In this document: one piece after another, positions 56,339 to 64,000 of the stretch
Layout: each line of letters begins with the position of its first letter
How positions within the stretch are numbered: position 1 is the stretch's first letter
Source: Vibrio tapetis subsp. tapetis
GTDB lineage: Bacteria; Pseudomonadota; Gammaproteobacteria; Enterobacterales; Vibrionaceae
Assembly: GCF_900233005.1 (NCBI RefSeq)
Contig: NZ_LT960611.1
Span: forward strand, 3,472,001-3,536,000
Direction of reading: 5' to 3'
Length of the DNA stretch: 64,000 nt
Position numbers and translations under genes: made by a program
Notes under the pieces: model-generated
What the model was told of the DNA's origin: nothing
Seen by the model: the letters and a program-made list of their open reading frames with translations, nothing else
Databases searched by the model: none

Positions 56339-56556
56339 GCTGTGTCGTTCTCTAAAGGAATAAATAATCGATCCATGAGTGAATGAAATTCCTGATTATT
56401 CATTCGATTACTGGCAAGTTTGAAGCGGTTAAGATACCGAGATAGGAACACAAAAGATAGTCGCGCTCTGGCATTTCTCTTACTATTAGACGTTTTGGGA
56501 GGCAGTGCTCTTTGCGTCGTGGTGGTATTGAATGTTGTGAAGAGGCACAAAGGGAG

Positions 56557-56586
56557 AAAAAAGCCAGTAGGTTTTTCTACTGGCTT
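56557..56586 (-). terminator. terminator of the hem operon
   Basis: AAGCCAGTAG pairs with CTACTGGCTT; the A run at 56557-56562 becomes a U tract on the minus strand, just after hemY. The stretch 56339-56556 otherwise holds no supported gene. Confidence 0.88.
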
Positions 56587-56601
56587 ATCAGTGACGGAGA
56601 G

Positions 56602-57783
56602 TTAGGTGGTTTCCATTAACGCTAACGCTTTGCGTGAGACATCATTCGCCGCTTGGGTCAGCTTCTGTTTTTCTAATACATCAGCTAAGTAAGCGTAGTC
56701 CGAAACATGAGGGCGTTGCTTCAGAGCATTTTCAAGATGCTGTTGAGCTTCCGGCCACTTTTCTTGGCGCATCAGCAACTGAGCTAAGGTACTGTGTGCT
56801 GCGGCGTTATTTCCATCTTTTTGCAGTGCGGCTTGTAGAAGAACAATGGCAGGGTGTATATCCGGTAAGTTCATCTCTGCAATAACATGGTAAAGCTCAT
56901 CACTTTGATATTTCTTAAGGCTATCACGAACAACGATATAAGCTTGAGAGTCAGCTTTACGAGCTATTAACTGCTTCACTAAGCATAAAATCAGTTCTGG
57001 CTCTTGTTTCGTTTTACGAGGGAGGCGATTCCAGTGTGCTAATAGCCCTTCACTGCCTTGTTGCTCCGAGATCTCTTTCATCGCTCCGCCTTGAGCCGCT
57101 AGGTTGAGCTGATCAAATTCTTGCTGCGCGATGAGTTTTGATTTTTTAAGCTTAGGTAACAATTGAGTGAGAAGTTGCCACTTGCCTAGGTTTTGGTAAG
57201 TGACTTTTAACAGCTCTAGCGTGATTGGGTTATCTGGAGTATCAGATTGCAATTCATCTAACGTAACCAGAGCAAGATCATATTGGCTATCTGCAACCAG
57301 CAGTTTGGCTCTTGTTAGAGCAACGGCTAGTTTTGAATCTTGTTGCTCAGCAGCCAGTTCTAGGTATTGATCTCTTTTTGCTCTATTACCAGAGCCTTGA
57401 GCGGCTTCAGAAGCGATCAGGTAGCACAATAACGGCATATCATGGTGCTTAGCAGAGCGCAGTACTTTCTTTTCTGCACCTAGCCAGTCACCTTCGAGTA
57501 ATAAAACCATACCGTCATTAGTATCTTTACGAGCTCGTTTCAGTTTTCGGACACCAAACCAATTCCATGTTGCACTGCTAGCACGTAGAACCTTTTTAAT
57601 AAGATACTCTAAGCCGAAAAGAGCGGCTAATAACGCTACGATAATGAGAACTAACGTAGTGACACTCATTTCTATCGTTTTGTTTGCGATTGAAATGAGC
57701 ACATAACCTTGCTGACCTGAAAACTGCGTACCTGCGTAAAGGCCAGCACCGATTAGAATGAAGAGAATTATCAGACGAATCAT
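56602..57783 (-). CDS. hemY: HemY TPR protein
   Basis: HemY of the gammaproteobacterial type, a membrane-anchored TPR protein (not the protoporphyrinogen oxidase of the same name). The 393 residues have two N-terminal membrane helices (about 3-20 and 40-60, with the conserved GLEYLIKKVLR after the second) and helical TPR repeats in the rest (LAQLLMRQEKWPEAQQHLENAL). Role in haem or cell-envelope physiology is not settled. It overlaps hemX by one base (TAATG). Confidence 0.93.
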   Translation of the reverse strand: MIRLIILFILIGAGLYAGTQFSGQQGYVLISIANKTIEMSVTTLVLIIVALLAALFGLEYLIKKVLRASSATWNWFGVRKLKRARKDTNDGMVLLLEGDWLGAEKKVLRSAKHHDMPLLCYLIASEAAQGSGNRAKRDQYLELAAEQQDSKLAVALTRAKLLVADSQYDLALVTLDELQSDTPDNPITLELLKVTYQNLGKWQLLTQLLPKLKKSKLIAQQEFDQLNLAAQGGAMKEISEQQGSEGLLAHWNRLPRKTKQEPELILCLVKQLIARKADSQAYIVVRDSLKKYQSDELYHVIAEMNLPDIHPAIVLLQAALQKDGNNAAAHSTLAQLLMRQEKWPEAQQHLENALKQRPHVSDYAYLADVLEKQKLTQAANDVSRKALALMETT

Positions 57784-58985
57784 TATTGCTCCTCCGATAC
57801 TAAGGTGGTTACTTCTCTACGAAGGCGGTCAGTGATTACGTCCGAAAGTTGCTGCTGAGTCTCAAGCTTTTGTGGGTAATTCACGTTTATGTTTTGTTTT
57901 GAGAGTTGCTCTAGGCGTTGTTGGAATTTGGCAACACTGGCGTCGTCTTGAGTGAAGAACATATGAGACCATTCATTCGCGACCTTAACGGCGGTTTGGT
58001 AGATTTCACCTTGTTCAACGTAGACGCCTTTAATTGCAGTTTCCAATTTGGCTTTGATGTTTTCTCTTAAATAAAAATGTTGCTCTGGTGAAAGAAGCGG
58101 AACGACATCGCCGTCACGAGTTCGGAAGGTAATAAACTGCTCGGAGAAATCTTTCAAAGAGGTTGTTAGGTTATTTTGCCAATCATTGATGTCTTCAGAT
58201 ACAACCTGTTCTATCACTTCGGGCGCATCCGGTAATATAGCATTAGCTAGTGGTAGCTTATCGACTTCTTGCTGAAGACTAGTGAGCGCTAGAACTAAGC
58301 CTTCACGGTCGATCAATGGAAGTGAGCGTAGTTGGGTAATGTCGTTGGCCATTGATTTACGCAGTGTCACTAGACTCGGGTCATTTAACGCAGCAATTCG
58401 CTGATCGGCGCTCTCCATTAAGCGAGTTGCGCTCACAACATCGTGCTCTAAAAACAGTTTTCTACCTGCCAATTTAACTAAGTAATCAGCTTCAGCAAGT
58501 AGCCAATCATTCGGTCTTCGGCCTTTTACGTCAGCAAGAGCAACTTGTAAGCTCTCTATACTGGTTTGTTGTTGATCAAGCAAGACTTGGCTACGGTGTA
58601 CCATTTGCTCGGTTTGAGTTAGCACATCTTGTTTTACTGAATTCAGCTCTTGATTGGTACTATTCGTTAATTGCGTCATTTCGCTTTTTAGTGAATTGAT
58701 CAACGCTAAGTGTTTTTCGTTTTGCTGTTGGATGTGATAAGTCAGCCCGCCACCAAACAGTAAGCTCAAAATAATGGCGATGGTGCCTAGTTTCTTACCG
58801 CCATCTTTTTTCTTTTCGGTTTCATTATTATCAGATGACGATTTAGATATAGAGGATTCTTTTGAATCGGTTACTTTTTTCTCTGTAGGAGTATCGGTGG
58901 CGTCCACGGAGGCGTCAGCAGAGTTAGAAAGGGTTGAGGTTTCTTCAGGTTCAATATGATCATTATTGTTTTTTTTACTTGTCAT
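57783..58985 (-). CDS. hemX: HemX membrane protein
   Basis: A 400-residue protein. The acidic, Ser/Thr-rich cytosolic N-terminus (1-65) is followed by a single membrane helix (about 68-86) and a periplasmic coiled-coil/helical part with RPNDWLLAEADYLVKLAGRKLFLEHD near 155-180, a hallmark of HemX. Often called uroporphyrinogen III methyltransferase, but no SAM-binding motif is visible, so that activity is doubtful. It lies 15 bases after hemD in the hemCDXY operon. Confidence 0.93.
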   Translation of the reverse strand: MTSKKNNNDHIEPEETSTLSNSADASVDATDTPTEKKVTDSKESSISKSSSDNNETEKKKDGGKKLGTIAIILSLLFGGGLTYHIQQQNEKHLALINSLKSEMTQLTNSTNQELNSVKQDVLTQTEQMVHRSQVLLDQQQTSIESLQVALADVKGRRPNDWLLAEADYLVKLAGRKLFLEHDVVSATRLMESADQRIAALNDPSLVTLRKSMANDITQLRSLPLIDREGLVLALTSLQQEVDKLPLANAILPDAPEVIEQVVSEDINDWQNNLTTSLKDFSEQFITFRTRDGDVVPLLSPEQHFYLRENIKAKLETAIKGVYVEQGEIYQTAVKVANEWSHMFFTQDDASVAKFQQRLEQLSKQNINVNYPQKLETQQQLSDVITDRLRREVTTLVSEEQ

Positions 58986-59000
58986 GCTCTTGTCCTGTTA

Positions 59001-59735
59001 TTAACGGTTACTTAGTGCCCTAAGTAAGTCTGGGTTTGCTGCGCCTTGTGAATTAATAATATGTTGAAATCCATGTCGTTGGGCCATCTCTACAATCCTT
59101 TGACTTGGTACAACTAGGCACAATTGTTGTAGCCAGGCTAAATGCTTTGGAGAAAGGCTACGGACAAACTGGTTTAATTGTTCTCCGCTGGTGACTACGA
59201 GTGTGTCGATACCGAACTGTTGCCACTGCTGAGTGGATTTATCTACATTGAAGGCGACGTCTATACGTTGGTAAGCTTCGCAGTGTTGAACCAAAGCTCC
59301 GTGTTCTGCCAAAGTGCTGTAGATCAAATCACGACCGCCATTACCACGTAGGATCAGTACTTGTTTTTGCCCTACATCGGTAAGTTCGGTCATAGCCAGA
59401 AGATGTTCACTGTCGCTGACTTCTGGATATTGTACTTTTTGTTGTGATGCTTTGCTTAATTTGTGTGCTGTTTTTTGACCGATGGCAACATATCTGCTTG
59501 AAGTTGGCCACTTTTGTCCCACTTTTTCAAGAGCATGATTTGCCCAATAGACGGCATGTTGGCTTACGGCGATGATGATTTGAGCTTGTTGGATCAGATC
59601 AACAAGCTCAGAATATTGGCGACCTGCTTCAATTCTAATGAGCGGTTGGTGTAATGCTGGGATTCCATATTCGGATAGCGAATTACACAAATTTTGGCCT
59701 TCAGGTGAAGGTCTCGTCACTAAGCAGGTCGGCAT
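59001..59735 (-). CDS. hemD: uroporphyrinogen-III synthase
   Basis: HemD closes hydroxymethylbilane to uroporphyrinogen III. The 244-residue, two-domain protein is poorly conserved as is usual for the family. Visible family elements are CLVTRPSPEGQNL at the start, YVAIGQKTAH near 86-95 and LILRGNGGRDLI near 126-137. It starts 2 bases after the hemC stop, so translation is coupled. Confidence 0.93.
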   Translation of the reverse strand: MPTCLVTRPSPEGQNLCNSLSEYGIPALHQPLIRIEAGRQYSELVDLIQQAQIIIAVSQHAVYWANHALEKVGQKWPTSSRYVAIGQKTAHKLSKASQQKVQYPEVSDSEHLLAMTELTDVGQKQVLILRGNGGRDLIYSTLAEHGALVQHCEAYQRIDVAFNVDKSTQQWQQFGIDTLVVTSGEQLNQFVRSLSPKHLAWLQQLCLVVPSQRIVEMAQRHGFQHIINSQGAANPDLLRALSNR

Positions 59736-59737
59736 TA

Positions 59738-60676
59738 TTACTCATGCTCTTGATATAGTTTTTCCAGTATTTCTTTTGCGCCTTCACTCAGGAGTTGTTG
59801 TGCGAGTTCGACGCCCAGTTTCTCGGCATCGGTACGCAGACCTGATATCTCTCCTCGAATAATTTCAGAGCCGTCGGGCTCGCCAACCAGTGCGCGTAGC
59901 CAAATCTTATCGCCATCGAGCAATGCATAGCTTCCGATTGGAACCTGGCAACCCCCTTCAAGCGTTAAATTCATGGCGCGTTCACACATTACACGGTCTG
60001 CCGTATCGGCGTGGTTCAGTGGTTCGAGTAGTTTTATCAGTCTTTGGTCATCTAAACGACATTCAATCCCAACAGCACCTTGACCTACCGCAGGTAAGGA
60101 TTGCTCAGGTTCTATATAGCTTTGAATACGTTCTTCAAGTTCTAAGCGCTTTAGACCAGCAGCCGCTAAAATGATCGCATCGTAATCACCATTGTCTAGC
60201 TTTCCTAGGCGCGTACCCACATTGCCGCGCAGTTCTTTGATGATGATATCGGGTCTGGCTTCTTTAATTTGGCATTGTCGGCGTAAGCTACAGGTACCAA
60301 CAATAGAGCCTTCTGGTAATTCATCTAGATTGTTGTAGGTATTGGAAACAAATGCATCTCGCGGGTCTTCGCGCTCGCAGATGGTGACAAGTCCAAGGCC
60401 TTCAGGAAAATCGACGGGCACATCTTTCATTGAGTGAACAGCAAGATCGGCACGACCTTCAAGCATGGCTACTTCAAGTTCTTTAACGAATAAACCTTTA
60501 CCGCCCACTTTTGCTAATGGTGTATCTAGGATGATGTCGCCTTTGGTCACCATTGTAACCAGTTCCACTTCGAGGCCCGGATGCGCAGCTTGCAATGCGT
60601 CCCTGACATAATAAGCTTGCCAAAGAGCTAGAGGGCTTTTTCGTGTTGCAATTCGAATTGGAGAGCTGTGTGACAT
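59738..60676 (-). CDS. hemC: hydroxymethylbilane synthase
   Basis: HemC polymerises four porphobilinogen molecules using a dipyrromethane cofactor. The 312 residues have [16 protein letters not shown] at the start, [12 protein letters not shown] near 81-92, [10 protein letters not shown] near 127-136, and the cofactor Cys in [10 protein letters not shown] (about 240-249). First gene of hemCDXY; divergent from cyaA as in E. coli. Confidence 0.98.
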   Translation of the reverse strand: MSHSSPIRIATRKSPLALWQAYYVRDALQAAHPGLEVELVTMVTKGDIILDTPLAKVGGKGLFVKELEVAMLEGRADLAVHSMKDVPVDFPEGLGLVTICEREDPRDAFVSNTYNNLDELPEGSIVGTCSLRRQCQIKEARPDIIIKELRGNVGTRLGKLDNGDYDAIILAAAGLKRLELEERIQSYIEPEQSLPAVGQGAVGIECRLDDQRLIKLLEPLNHADTADRVMCERAMNLTLEGGCQVPIGSYALLDGDKIWLRALVGEPDGSEIIRGEISGLRTDAEKLGVELAQQLLSEGAKEILEKLYQEHE

Positions 60677-60857
60677 AATGGTTCCATCTGAAGTAAATAA
60701 CTGACTAATCCTACCACCGAGCAGGCCAAAGTATTACTGTTTCATCGCACGGCAATGCTATCAAGTTCAGATTCTTAGGATTGAGAAAAAAATATGTGAG
60801 CAACGTCCCAAATGTAGAGTGGTCTATTATTAGTATTAGGTGAAAAAGGAAGACACT

Positions 60858-60971
60858 ATGGGCGTTGCCATAGAAGTGTCAAAGACGGTTAGGATTGGAC
60901 GCTTCTCACGCTATTTCTTTACCCTTGTGATTAAAAGTGTTAAATTGATCACGTTTTTAAAGTTATTGTGA
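60858..60971 (+). CDS. possible 37-aa leader peptide upstream of cyaA
   Basis: An ATG at 60858 with a good Shine-Dalgarno (AAGGA at 60846-60850, spacing 7) opens a 37-codon frame ending TGA at 60971, 50 bases before cyaA. The product would be short, basic and hydrophobic (MGVAIEVSKTVRIG... ending ITFLKLL). It spans the candidate CRP site. Nothing in the sequence proves translation; in a 345-base gap such a frame could arise by chance, but the ribosome site is better than that of cyaA itself. Confidence 0.35.
   Translation: MGVAIEVSKTVRIGRFSRYFFTLVIKSVKLITFLKLL
60938..60953. promoter_or_regulatory. candidate CRP site upstream of cyaA
   Basis: TGTTA-AATTGA-TCACG matches the CRP consensus TGTGA-N6-TCACA in 8 of 10 bases, with T-rich flank on the right. 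cyaA is repressed by cAMP-CRP in E. coli, so feedback control is reasonable here. Confidence 0.6.
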
Positions 60972-61021
60972 ACACACTTTAAGCGAAAACATCAAATTAA
61001 TCAGAGATCAAGGATCGCCCT

Positions 61022-63547
61022 TTGCCGGCATTTACTCAAACATTGATACATCGATTAGACTCGCTTAACCAGCAGCGAATCGAGCGTGCACTTGCCTTAA
61101 TGGACGTGCAAGGCCAGCGTGTATTCCAGTTGTTACCTGTTCTCCTACATTATAATCACCCTTCTATTCCGGGTTATTACGATCGCACGGTTCCTTATGG
61201 TGTTGTTGATCTAGAGCTGACTGCTGAGCAGCAGCAATTTGTCGATGACACTGAGTTAACCAGCGGTGGTCCGCTTGCTACCTTAGAACAGCCCGCTATT
61301 CTTGGTTTGTACACCATGGGAAGCACTTCCTCTATTGGTCAAAGTACATCAAGTGATTTGGATGTTTGGGTATGTGTGTCACCTTCGATGTCATCGAATG
61401 ATCGCTCCAGCCTTAGCAACAAGTGTTTACTGATCACTGATTGGGCAAAAAACATGGGTGTTGAAGCGAACTTCTTCCTTATGGATGAAGAACGTTTTCG
61501 TAGCAATCAATCGGAAGAAATGACCGGAGATAATTGTGGTTCTTCACAGCATCTACTGTTATTAGATGAGTTTTATCGTTCCGCAGTCAGGCTAGCAGGC
61601 CAACGTCTTCTTTGGCAGATCGTTCCTCCAGAGATGGAAGAGTGCTATGACGATTATGTCCGTCAATTATGCGAAGAAGGTAAGATAGACTGTAGCCAGT
61701 GGATAGATTTTGGGCAAATAGACCGAATTCCCGCTGAAGAGTACTTTGGTTCAAACTTGTGGCAGCTCTACAAGAGTATTGATGCGCCGTATAAATCTGT
61801 TCTCAAAGCTATCTTACTTGAAGCGTATTCTTGGGAATACCCGTCTACTCAGCTTCTTTGTATTGATTCAAAGCGCCGTTTTTTCTCTCATGAGCCTGAT
61901 TTATATGGGATGGACGCCTATTATTTGATGCTTGAGAAAGTAACGCGCTATCTTGAACGAGTGCAAGATGAGAAACGTTTGGATTTGGTGCGTCGCTGCT
62001 TTTATTTGAAGACTCACGAAAAACTATCTCGAGTGCCGGATGTCGGTTCTGTCGCATGGCGACGAGAAGCGCTAACGGATATGGTACAAAAATGGCAATG
62101 GTCCGATGCGGTTATTGAAGAGTTAGATGATCGTCGTAATTGGAAAGTGGAACAAGTTAAAGTTGTCCATGACCAATTGCTTGATGCGTTGATGTTGAGC
62201 TACCGAAATCTGATTCAATTTGCTCGTCGCAATGAAATTACCTCTGCGATTAGCCCTCAAGATATCAGTATATTGGCGCGTAAATTGTACGCGGCTTTTG
62301 AAGTATTACCGGGTAAAGTGACACTGCTTAATCCTCAAATCTCCCCTGATTTGCATGAGTCAGACTTAAGCTTTATCCAAGTTGGAGCCGGACGCACTAA
62401 CCGTGAAGGTTGGTATTTGTATAAACAACCGATAGATCCTGTCAGTATCTTAGGTCGCCCATATTTAGAACATAACGAATACTTGAGTAAGCTAGTGGCA
62501 TGGTCATTCTTCAATGGCATGATCACGGAGTCAACTCGCTTACATTCGGTTGTACGTCAAGCTGATCTCGACATTGATAAGTTTTATCAGATGGTCAGCG
62601 ATCTACGTAATACCTTCTCGTTGCATAAACGTCGCCCGAGTATGCAAGCTTTGGCCAGTCCATGTGAGATTAGCCAATTAGCGATGTTCATCAATTTTGA
62701 AAATGATCCGACGACAAAATTGCATGGTAAAGCACTAAAAGTTGATCTGAAGAATATCGATATATTCAGCTTTGGCGAAGAAAACTTGAGCCTAGTGGGC
62801 AGTGTTGATTTGGTGTATCGAAATTCTTGGCACGAAGTACGTACTTTACATTTTACTGGTGAAACCGCCATGTTAGATGCATTAAAGACGGTGCTTGGAA
62901 AAATGCATCAAGACGCGTTGCCTCCTGAGTCGGTGGATGTGTTCTGTTATAGCAAGAACTTACGTGGTGTGATGCGTAACTTGGTGTATCAATTGCTCGC
63001 GGAATGCATTGAATTGCGCTTGAAACCACTAGAGCAAGAAAAACGTCGTCGTTTTAAAGCGATCCGTATTAGTGAACAAGTTTACGGCCTGTTTTTTGAG
63101 CGTCGTGGTGTTTCGGTACAAAAACTTGAAAACTCAGTCGACTTTTATAGCAGTATCTCGACGAATAAATTGAATGGTTCGCCTTTGATGATGCTGGATA
63201 AAGACCAAGATCATCCATTACCAGAATTGGTAGACAGTTTTGCGAGCGAAGGACTGATTCAGTTTTTCTTTGAAGATGTTAAGAACGGTTTCAATATCTA
63301 TGTATTAGATGAATCAAATCGAGTGGAAGTGTATCACCAGTTCAGTGGTAACAAAGATGAAATGGTTGCTAGCGTAAATCGGTTTTATACGTCTTACCAA
63401 GATGATCTAGAAATTAGTGCGACCTTCATTAATTTCAATTTGCCGCAATACTATCAAATTGTCACCCCTGAAGAAGGCAGTAGCTATGTCGTTCCGTATC
63501 GCAGTGATACTTCTCATCAGCAACGGGCTCGAGCTGTAAATCTGTAG
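61022..63547 (+). CDS. cyaA: class I adenylate cyclase
   Basis: CyaA makes cAMP for CRP. The 841-residue protein has an N-terminal catalytic domain with the nucleotidyltransferase motif GSTSSIGQSTSSDLDVWV (about 100-117) and a C-terminal regulatory half linked to EIIA-Glc control. Start is TTG (61022), preceded by AAGGA about 9 bases upstream. The rare TTG start is shared with E. coli cyaA, where it limits synthesis. It is divergent from hemC. Confidence 0.98.
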   Translation: MPAFTQTLIHRLDSLNQQRIERALALMDVQGQRVFQLLPVLLHYNHPSIPGYYDRTVPYGVVDLELTAEQQQFVDDTELTSGGPLATLEQPAILGLYTMGSTSSIGQSTSSDLDVWVCVSPSMSSNDRSSLSNKCLLITDWAKNMGVEANFFLMDEERFRSNQSEEMTGDNCGSSQHLLLLDEFYRSAVRLAGQRLLWQIVPPEMEECYDDYVRQLCEEGKIDCSQWIDFGQIDRIPAEEYFGSNLWQLYKSIDAPYKSVLKAILLEAYSWEYPSTQLLCIDSKRRFFSHEPDLYGMDAYYLMLEKVTRYLERVQDEKRLDLVRRCFYLKTHEKLSRVPDVGSVAWRREALTDMVQKWQWSDAVIEELDDRRNWKVEQVKVVHDQLLDALMLSYRNLIQFARRNEITSAISPQDISILARKLYAAFEVLPGKVTLLNPQISPDLHESDLSFIQVGAGRTNREGWYLYKQPIDPVSILGRPYLEHNEYLSKLVAWSFFNGMITESTRLHSVVRQADLDIDKFYQMVSDLRNTFSLHKRRPSMQALASPCEISQLAMFINFENDPTTKLHGKALKVDLKNIDIFSFGEENLSLVGSVDLVYRNSWHEVRTLHFTGETAMLDALKTVLGKMHQDALPPESVDVFCYSKNLRGVMRNLVYQLLAECIELRLKPLEQEKRRRFKAIRISEQVYGLFFERRGVSVQKLENSVDFYSSISTNKLNGSPLMMLDKDQDHPLPELVDSFASEGLIQFFFEDVKNGFNIYVLDESNRVEVYHQFSGNKDEMVASVNRFYTSYQDDLEISATFINFNLPQYYQIVTPEEGSSYVVPYRSDTSHQQRARAVNL

Positions 63548-63582
63548 CGAGCACTCTTCTTATTCAACTTGACTAGAATGTT

Positions 63583-63618
63583 AAAAAAAGGCGCCTTACT
63601 CGGCGCCTTTCTTGTTTT
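63583..63618. terminator. bidirectional terminator between cyaA and cyaY
   Basis: AAAGGCGCC pairs perfectly with GGCGCCTTT around TTACTC, with A-run upstream and T-rich sequence after. It serves two convergent genes. Confidence 0.9.
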
Positions 63619-63625
63619 TATGTTG

Positions 63626-63940
63626 TTAAACCCAGTCAATCTTTTCTTGAGCCTGCTTTTCACATTCAGCTTTCACTAGGCTGATCAGTTCCGACCCTGT
63701 TTTAGAGCAAATCCATGCTTCTCCGTTGTGCTTGAAATGAAACCCACCCGATTTTGAGGCTAGCCATACTTCATGCATGGGCTCTTGGCGGTTAATTATA
63801 ATTTGGCTACGGTCTTCAAATTCCAGAGTCATCACATTACCAGATGTCTCAAAATCAATATCCGCGCCAGAGTCATCAATGGCTTCTTCGATGTTTTGTA
63901 GAGTGACATCGACCAATTGATGAAATTCAGTATCATTCAT
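63626..63940 (-). CDS. cyaY: frataxin homologue CyaY
   Basis: Iron-binding regulator of iron-sulfur cluster assembly with IscS, 104 residues. The acidic N-terminal helix (TEFHQLVDVTLQNIEEAIDDSGADID) and the strands IIINRQ, PMHEVWLASKSGGFHFKH and WICSKTG are typical of bacterial frataxin. Convergent with cyaA, the usual gammaproteobacterial neighbour. Confidence 0.97.
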   Translation of the reverse strand: MNDTEFHQLVDVTLQNIEEAIDDSGADIDFETSGNVMTLEFEDRSQIIINRQEPMHEVWLASKSGGFHFKHNGEAWICSKTGSELISLVKAECEKQAQEKIDWV

Positions 63941-64000
63941 CGTGCTCTATCCTATTGCTTTTCCTGATTGTGGTGCGATTATAGGAGGCATTGAGTTATT

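Noticed and set aside
56335..56550. 71-codon minus-strand frame just before the XRE-PAS gene
   Set aside because: No good ribosome site for the long form, atypical composition; the last 22 codons with their own ATG could be a leader but have no further support.

Overview
The window is a chromosomal segment of a Vibrio species (or a very close Vibrionaceae relative). The 16S genes, the CsrB-type sRNA and gene blocks such as gppA/rhlB/trxA/rho, purEK-tsaC-hemF-aroE, ilvY/ilvC and cyaA/hemCDXY all fit that genus. I could not assign a species by eye. No integrase, transposase, prophage or CRISPR array is visible.

Layout. (1) 1-1105: end of a conserved smg-yrdD block. (2) 1135-9469: an accessory catabolic island between yrdD and purK, made of a LysR regulator divergent from a co-directional run: RidA, a semialdehyde dehydrogenase, an M19 dipeptidase-like protein, a BCCT transporter, an unrecognised 582-aa protein and a DUF3726-like protein. 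(3) 9547-14548: housekeeping genes purK, purE (with a PurR box), tsaC, hemF, aroE, DUF1488 and yrdA. (4) 14671-20726: rRNA operon 1, with P1/P2 promoters, 16S, tRNA-Glu/Lys/Val, 23S, 5S and tRNA-Ser. (5) 20873-33564: nagE, a two-component system, ilvY/ilvC, a csrB sRNA with an upstream VarA/GacA-type site, a LysE exporter, an AraC regulator, rarD, recQ, DUF3630, and yhhQ with a preQ1-I riboswitch. (6) 33663-42448: gppA, rhlB, trxA, rho, a periplasmic unknown, ubiD with a duplicated C-terminal segment, a ferredoxin and fre. (7) 42556-48689: rRNA operon 2 with 16S, degenerate tRNA-Ile and tRNA-Ala, 23S, an abnormal 5S, tRNA-Thr, a normal 5S and tRNA-Asp. (8) 48707-56338: a second accessory island, a complete carnitine monooxygenase pathway: D-malate/tartrate dehydrogenase-like, BCCT transporter, CntA, aldehyde dehydrogenase, CntB and an XRE-PAS regulator. 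(9) 56602-63940: hemY, hemX, hemD and hemC divergent from cyaA, then cyaY.

How the genes work together. The second island reads as uptake of L-carnitine, cleavage by CntAB to trimethylamine and malic semialdehyde, oxidation to malate, and oxidative decarboxylation to pyruvate. The first island has the same style (BCCT plus aldehyde dehydrogenase) but contains no recognisable oxygenase, and its substrate is unknown. It holds the least described genes in the window. The rest is core metabolism and information processing. The two rRNA operons are direct repeats about 28 kb apart. The tRNA/spacer/first-5S part of operon 2 differs from canonical sequence in a way that looks more like consensus error than evolution.
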